A stretch of DNA of 10,064 nucleotides from Cuniculiplasma sp. (lineage in GTDB: Archaea > Thermoplasmatota > Thermoplasmata > Thermoplasmatales > Thermoplasmataceae): assembly GCA_023256455.1 (NCBI GenBank), contig JAGDXN010000062.1:27598-37661 (forward strand). Reading direction: 5' to 3'. Below are positions 6,911 through 10,064 of this stretch, piece after piece. A program made the position numbers and the translations under genes. Each line of letters begins with the position of its first letter. The first letter of the stretch is position 1. The notes under the pieces are model-generated. The model ran no database searches and was not told the DNA's origin. It worked only from the letters and a program-made list of their open reading frames with translations.

Positions 6911-7315
6911 TCACCACATTCTTGAAAGTCTTGAAATCCCCTCTTTCCACTCTTTTTCAAACTTTTGTGAATCCGCCATTGATTCCTTTCCCTTCTCTGT
7001 TATTGAATAAACTATCTTAGATCTGTCTCCTTGCCTGATCTCTACCCTTGTTAGATACCCCTCCTTTTCAAGGGAATTTATTGCAGGGTATATGGAGCCA
7101 GCACCTGGATTCCAGAAACCATCAGTTCTGAGCGAAATTTCTCTCATAATTTCGTATCCGTGCATGGGCCTCTCCATCAACATTTTAAGAATTAATGGCC
7201 TGAGTATACCCTGCGGAATCATATTCACTTCAAATGGCCCCATCCTGCAATGACATCTATCCCTCATATCAACTCTCGCCCCCTTAAAATTAGATGGGAA
7301 TATTTCCCATTTCAC
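6911..7315 (-). CDS. PadR family transcriptional regulator
   Basis: This is a 134-residue DNA-binding regulator of the PadR family, with a winged helix-turn-helix domain that usually acts as a dimeric repressor of its own operon or neighbours. The N-terminal helix is IPQGILRPLILKMLMERP at 33-50. The recognition region follows with HGYEIMREI at 52-60 and GAGSIYPAINSLEKEGYL at 71-88, and the wing is SKIVYSITEKGKE at 99-111. The C-terminal dimerisation helix is short, as in the small PadR-s1 group. Residues 17-25 (MRDRCHCRM) hold two cysteines and a histidine, which might bind a metal. The start is GTG at 7315, overlapping the upstream stop (GTGA, 7312-7315); an internal ATG at 7267 is the main alternative. 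It is coupled to the His-rich protein gene and probably binds the repeats over the shared promoter. Confidence 0.9.
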   Translation of the reverse strand: MKWEIFPSNFKGARVDMRDRCHCRMGPFEVNMIPQGILRPLILKMLMERPMHGYEIMREISLRTDGFWNPGAGSIYPAINSLEKEGYLTRVEIRQGDRSKIVYSITEKGKESMADSQKFEKEWKEGISRLSRMW

Positions 7316-7581
7316 TCATGGTTTTCCTGACTCATTTCCTTCAGATTATCGATCCTTTCCTGAAGTTGCAAAATTTCCTGTTCAAGCTTTTCCTTATATG
7401 ATTCGAGATCATGGACACTGTCTGTGCTCATACCTCTACCACCTTCTCCATGCCTGCACCCATGGTCATGTCCTCCATGGTTGTGCCTGCCATTGTTCCC
7501 ATGATCCATGGACCTTCCATGGCATCCACAGTTCATTTTTCCCATTTTCTGATATTTCTTGTTTTCATTCTTGTTTTCCAT
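7312..7581 (-). CDS. small His/Gly/Cys-rich protein with C-terminal coiled coil, probably metal-binding
   Basis: I do not recognise a named family. The 89 residues divide into a lysine/asparagine-rich start (1-16), a metal-ligand-rich centre (17-50) with Cys18, Cys20, His21, His27, His33, His35, His38, His40, Cys42 and His44, and a charged heptad-like helix (57-85, EKLEQEILQLQERIDNLKEM) likely to form a coiled coil. The layout resembles the small glycine-rich DUF5320-type proteins with a C-terminal coiled coil, though residues differ. There is no signal peptide. ATG at 7581 follows GGTGAT at 7585-7590, a good complement to the archaeal 16S rRNA 3' end. It is the first gene of an operon with a PadR regulator (4-base GTGA overlap). 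A role in binding or storing a transition metal is inferred from composition only. Confidence 0.72.
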   Translation of the reverse strand: MENKNENKKYQKMGKMNCGCHGRSMDHGNNGRHNHGGHDHGCRHGEGGRGMSTDSVHDLESYKEKLEQEILQLQERIDNLKEMSQENHE

Positions 7582-7604
7582 TTTATCACCATATGGATAG
7601 TATA

Positions 7605-7632
7605 GATATCGATATAAAGGTATCGATATATC
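7605..7632 (-). promoter_or_regulatory. TATA box overlapped by two TATCGATATA elements (candidate PadR operator)
   Basis: TATCGATATA occurs exactly twice, at 7607-7616 and 7621-7630, 14 bases apart. Each contains the palindrome TATCGATA, so the pair also reads as a near-perfect inverted repeat. On the minus strand CTTTATATC (7610-7618) between them is the TATA box, about 25 bases before the expected transcription start near 7591 and 35 bases before the ATG at 7581. A protein bound here would block TBP, as expected for autorepression by the PadR protein of the operon. Confidence 0.55.
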
Positions 7633-7677
7633 GGAGTCTTAAATGCAATCCATTAAGACATAATTATGAAATGATAT

Positions 7678-7713
7678 AATTTCATGTTTTTTATACTGAA
7701 AAACTATGAAATT
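7678..7713 (-). terminator. AT-rich hairpin after the CcrM-like methyltransferase gene
   Basis: Left arm AATTTCATGTTTTT and right arm AAAAACTATGAAATT pair almost fully, with one bulged base. On the minus strand the hairpin contains a run of five T residues just past the stop codon of the methyltransferase. It lies between that stop (7719) and the promoter of the next operon, where a terminator is needed. Both strands carry a T run, but only the minus strand has a gene ending here. Confidence 0.45.
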
Positions 7714-7718
7714 TTGAT

Positions 7719-8819
7719 TCAGTCAAGATCCATATTTTTCCTGATCTGATCTATGCAGACCAGCCTGCCTTCCCTTTTTACATACCAGAAAGTCCAGCCA
7801 TTATTGGTCTGCCTGTTTAAAATTTCTGCACTTATTTTATGTATGGAGCCTGATTTTTTACGGTAACTTATGGTGCCATTGGCAAGAACCATTGCATTGT
7901 GCTTTTCATCAGATGAATAAAGTAATTCCCCAGGTTTTATAAAGCCTCTCTCCACCAGCACTCCAAAGGGAATCCTCTTTGGTTTCAAATCCATCGGATA
8001 TTCAAGCAATTTTTCATTGAAAGAATCTGCTGTTTTTTTAAGCCTTTCCTCGACCAGATCCACATATCTTTTTTCTCTCTCAATCCCGATGAAATTTCTT
8101 CCCAGCTGCTTTGCCACAGACAATGTGGTACCGGTTCCTGCAAAGGGATCGAGTATTGTATCCCCTGGCAATGTTGTTGCTGTTATTATTCTGAAAAGGA
8201 GAGCCTCTGGTTTCTGTGTTGGATGTGCCTTTATTCCGTCCACTTTGAGCCTTTCCTTACCCTGGCATATGGGCATATACCAATCGCTTCTCATCTGGAC
8301 ATCGTCATTATATACTTTCATTGTTTTATAATTGAACCTGTACTTTGATTCCTTGCTTTTTGTTGCCCAGATTAGTGTTTCATGGGCATTATTAAAGCGT
8401 GTCCCCCTGAAGTTTGGCATTGGATTGGTTTTGATCCAGATGATATCATTCAATATCCAGTAGCCAAGGTCCTGCATTATCTTCCCTATTCTGAATATGT
8501 TGTGGTATGTGCCTATTACCCATATGGAGCCATTATCTTTCAGAATCCTTTTGCACTCTGTGAGCCACTTAATTGAAAAATCATCATACTCTTTGAATGA
8601 TGAAAACCTATCCCAGGATTCACTTACGCCGTTGACTTTTGTTTCATTTGGCCTGTACAGATCATTTTCCAGCTGAAGATTATAAGGAGGGTCGGCAAAA
8701 ATTAAATCTATGCTATTATCCGGGATTTTCTTGAGAATATCTATGGAATCCCCCGATATTATTTTGTTGATCATTTCATTCATTTTCAATTTTACCGCCT
8801 GTTCATCCAACTGTATCAT
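7719..8819 (-). CDS. CcrM/HinfI-type adenine-N6 DNA methyltransferase, likely GANTC-specific
   Basis: This 366-residue beta-class enzyme should methylate adenine N6 with S-adenosylmethionine. The start resembles CcrM closely: IISGDSIDILKKIPDNSIDLIFADPPYNLQL at 20-50, with DPPY as motif IV. AHPTQKPEALL at 198-208 and ILDPFAGTGTTLSVAKQLGR at 222-241 (motif I) follow. The last 80 residues form the extra C-terminal domain of CcrM, a RAMA-like DNA-binding domain: GVLVERGFIKPGELL at 286-300, GSIHKISAEI at 324-333 and NNGWTFWYVKREGR at 339-352. Length and order match CcrM and M.HinfI, so GANTC is the likely target. ATG at 8819 follows a TATA-like TTTATAAT at 8845-8852, predicting a leader of only a few bases. 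No endonuclease gene adjoins it; a DrmA-like defence gene is divergent 529 bases away. Confidence 0.9.
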   Translation of the reverse strand: MIQLDEQAVKLKMNEMINKIISGDSIDILKKIPDNSIDLIFADPPYNLQLENDLYRPNETKVNGVSESWDRFSSFKEYDDFSIKWLTECKRILKDNGSIWVIGTYHNIFRIGKIMQDLGYWILNDIIWIKTNPMPNFRGTRFNNAHETLIWATKSKESKYRFNYKTMKVYNDDVQMRSDWYMPICQGKERLKVDGIKAHPTQKPEALLFRIITATTLPGDTILDPFAGTGTTLSVAKQLGRNFIGIEREKRYVDLVEERLKKTADSFNEKLLEYPMDLKPKRIPFGVLVERGFIKPGELLYSSDEKHNAMVLANGTISYRKKSGSIHKISAEILNRQTNNGWTFWYVKREGRLVCIDQIRKNMDLD

Positions 8820-8844
8820 CTCTTTTCCTTAAATATGCAACAAA

Positions 8845-8852
8845 ATTATAAA
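8845..8852 (-). promoter_or_regulatory. TATA box of the CcrM-like methyltransferase
   Basis: TTTATAAT on the minus strand is centred about 30 bases before the ATG at 8819. It would start transcription near 8824, leaving a leader of roughly five bases. The match to the archaeal TATA consensus is good. Confidence 0.5.
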
Positions 8853-8931
8853 ATCAATATTCTCAGATAAATCCTCTTTTCATAGTTTAACCTAATATCA
8901 CTGCCATTCTAATGTGATAACATAAATCCTT

Positions 8932-9135
8932 TTACAGCCTTTTCTTCAACTGCTGAAAACAAATATTTTTCAGGAGTTTAATGAGTTCAGTTAAGTGTGG
9001 CTTATTCATCTTAAAATTACGGGATGAATACCATTTTATGATTGTCTCCACAATTTGAAATATCTCAGATTAAAATTCCTGAACCCCCAGTTTTCTTAAT
9101 ATTTGTGTCAATCTGAATTTTAATATCTCCTTCAT
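8932..9135 (-). pseudogene. possible decayed small gene (one internal stop)
   Basis: From ATG at 9135 the minus strand encodes 21 residues (MKEILKFRLTQILRKLGVQ...), then TAA, and stays in the same frame for 45 more residues with protein-like composition, including ETIIKWYSSRNFKMNKPHL and TELIKLL, to a TAA ending at 8932. Helix-like spacing of leucine, isoleucine and lysine suggests a former helical, perhaps DNA-binding or mobile-element protein. AT-rich spacer DNA can mimic this, so it is tentative. Confidence 0.25.
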
Positions 9136-9256
9136 ATCCGTGCTTGAGTTTATTTCTCATCTAAATTACCAGATTCCTGCACTGAATGTATTTTAAATCC
9201 ATTGCTGAATTTAGAAACTTTAATTAATGTGAAAAGTTATGGTTACTGTGTGAAAG

Positions 9257-9288
9257 CTCACAATGAAAAAATAATAAAAAATTGTGAG
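9257..9288 (+). promoter_or_regulatory. inverted repeat CTCACAAT-N16-ATTGTGAG flanking a promoter core
   Basis: CTCACAAT at 9257-9264 and ATTGTGAG at 9281-9288 are perfect inverted copies around 16 bases of almost pure A/T (9265-9280). The core ATAATAAAA could act as a TATA element, giving a start near 9300 and a leader of about 50 bases to the DrmA-like gene. A dimeric regulator bound to both arms would control this promoter. The sequence pattern is clear; the regulator is unknown. Confidence 0.45.
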
Positions 9289-9294
9289 AAAGAT

Positions 9295-9316
9295 GTCTTC
9301 ATATTTTCCAGAAGAC
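9295..9316 (+). repeat. small inverted repeat in the DrmA-like gene leader
   Basis: GTCTTC (9295-9300) and GAAGAC (9311-9316) are perfect inverted copies with a ten-base loop. If the transcript starts near 9300 or earlier, this could fold in the 5' leader ahead of the Shine-Dalgarno sequence. Six base pairs with a ten-base loop is weak evidence. Confidence 0.25.
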
Positions 9317-9348
9317 TGTCACTGAATGAGATTAATTGAGGAGAAAGA

Positions 9349-10064
9349 ATGAGGAAAGAACTTATCAAAGGAATGATTGCTGAATTGCTTGGTCCGAGAA
9401 ATGGATCTGAAGAGGAAATCAAGGGAAATCCTTACCGAGAATATGTAACGGGTGTAATTATTCCACAGGTCAGTGATGAGGATTCAGAGTATTCCCCAGA
9501 TTCAGAAATTATAACTGCCAATGAAATTGATGATGGAGAGGATGATACAGATGACAGGGACATGAGAATTTCCATACCATCTCAGCTTGATGCAAGAATG
9601 AAGCCAAAATCATTTGGACTTTCCTTTTCTGTAAATGAGAAAGAACCTGAACTTCATATCTGCGTTACCTGGGGGAGATACTCTCCCGTAGATGGGAAAG
9701 ACGGATACTGGAAAAGAAAGCCATTCCGCTTTCAAAAACGTATAAAGGTGAATCAGGAATCTCAAAAGATAAACCTTCATTCAGAAGATTCTGGAAATGT
9801 AAACCTGTACGTCAGGCGATTTGCTAAAGATTCAGGGGCAGAGATACTGATAAGCCTTGTCAATGAAATTAAGGTAAACAAAAAGGATGAGGAAAGCATT
9901 GCAATATACACCCTGTTTCAGCCATCCATAAGGATAAAATTTGGATCCGGGTGCGAATTTCTGAACGGGGGTGAGGAATGGAAGGATCCTTCAATGGAGG
10001 AGTCAGACAGGGAACTTTCCTTTCTTTACAGGAAAAGGCCAGTGAAAGCAATGGGGCACATGTG
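9349..10064 (+). CDS. drmA: DrmA-like DISARM helicase, N-terminal part (3' end beyond window)
   Basis: The first 238 residues of a long protein are present, open to the right edge. They match, from memory of the family, the N-terminal non-helicase region of DrmA, the DISARM anti-phage helicase: AELLGPRNG at 11-19, EYVTGVIIPQ at 31-40, a long acidic linker at 42-70, KPKSFGLSFSV at 85-95, ICVTWGRYSP at 104-113, GYWKRKPF at 119-126, and LSFLYRKRPVKAMGH at 223-237. DISARM combines DrmA, DrmB, DrmC and a DNA methylase to restrict invading DNA. Helicase motifs would come later and are not in the window. ATG at 9349 follows GAGGAG at 9338-9343, ideally spaced. Upstream lie a candidate operator and, divergently, an adenine methyltransferase. 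A stand-alone DrmA-like helicase of another system is the main alternative. Confidence 0.7.
   Translation, partial: MRKELIKGMIAELLGPRNGSEEEIKGNPYREYVTGVIIPQVSDEDSEYSPDSEIITANEIDDGEDDTDDRDMRISIPSQLDARMKPKSFGLSFSVNEKEPELHICVTWGRYSPVDGKDGYWKRKPFRFQKRIKVNQESQKINLHSEDSGNVNLYVRRFAKDSGAEILISLVNEIKVNKKDEESIAIYTLFQPSIRIKFGSGCEFLNGGEEWKDPSMEESDRELSFLYRKRPVKAMGHM

Larger units (their letters stand above)
8820..9348. other. 529-base gene-poor spacer between divergent genes
   Basis: The spacer separates the CcrM-like methyltransferase from the plus-strand DrmA-like gene. It holds the promoter of each gene, a minus-strand broken reading frame at 8932-9135, a ten-base inverted repeat (ATTAAAATTC at 9069-9078 with GAATTTTAAT at 9115-9124), the CTCACAAT/ATTGTGAG pair at 9257-9288 and a small hairpin at 9295-9316. 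No intact gene is seen on either strand. Confidence 0.6.

Noticed and set aside
7398..7679. Plus-strand frames rich in His, Cys and Tyr opposite the His-rich protein
   Set aside because: They are the complement of the metal-ligand-rich gene; the minus-strand frame has the ribosome binding site, promoter and coupling to PadR.
9869..10051. Minus-strand 60-codon frame at the right edge
   Set aside because: It is antisense to the continuous DrmA-like frame and has no ribosome binding site or domain.
1..10064. CRISPR array or long tandem repeats
   Set aside because: No regularly spaced repeat units of 20-40 bases were seen anywhere; the repeats found are short inverted or paired elements.

Overview
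The window looks like chromosomal DNA from an AT-rich archaeon, most plausibly of the order Thermoplasmatales. The reasons are an archaea-specific GatD subunit, archaeal TATA-type promoters that place the transcription start at or next to the start codon (leaderless genes), a tRNA gene with no encoded CCA, tRNA decoding typical of archaea, heavy use of AGA/AGG and ATA codons, and two acyl-CoA dehydrogenases. The genus is not determined.

Left part (1-4741, all on the minus strand): an AidB-like long acyl-CoA dehydrogenase, then a second, classical acyl-CoA dehydrogenase with its own TATA box. The second is translationally coupled (ATGA overlap) to a DUF72 TIM-barrel protein, followed by gatD (tRNA-dependent amidotransferase subunit D), which runs off the left edge. 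For both dehydrogenases the longest open frame begins with a TTG that lies against or just inside the promoter; the ATG 6-18 bases further on is the better start.

Middle (4742-6482): a divergent promoter region, a beta-class DNA methyltransferase on the plus strand, a complete tRNA-Val(CAC), and a convergent histidine-phosphatase (phosphoglycerate-mutase-like) gene. A 428-base stretch (6483-6910) upstream of the phosphatase has no convincing gene, but holds an open frame that may be a gene remnant and a cluster of inverted repeats.

Right part (6911-10064): a two-gene minus-strand operon of a His/Cys/Gly-rich small protein and a PadR-type repressor, with a repeated TATCGATATA element sitting on its TATA box. 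Next comes a full-length CcrM/HinfI-type adenine methyltransferase with the C-terminal CcrM (RAMA-like) domain, a 529-base gene-poor spacer, and on the plus strand the first 238 residues of a protein that matches the N-terminal region of DrmA, the helicase of the DISARM anti-phage system, as far as I can recall that family. The right edge therefore looks like the start of a defence island, with a divergently transcribed adenine methyltransferase beside it.

The most interesting items are the DrmA-like gene with its candidate operator, the CcrM-type enzyme in an archaeon next to it, the complete absence of the tetranucleotide CTAG from the whole window, and the compact PadR/metal-binding-protein operon with a visible candidate operator. 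All similarity statements come from recognition of motifs, not from a database search.
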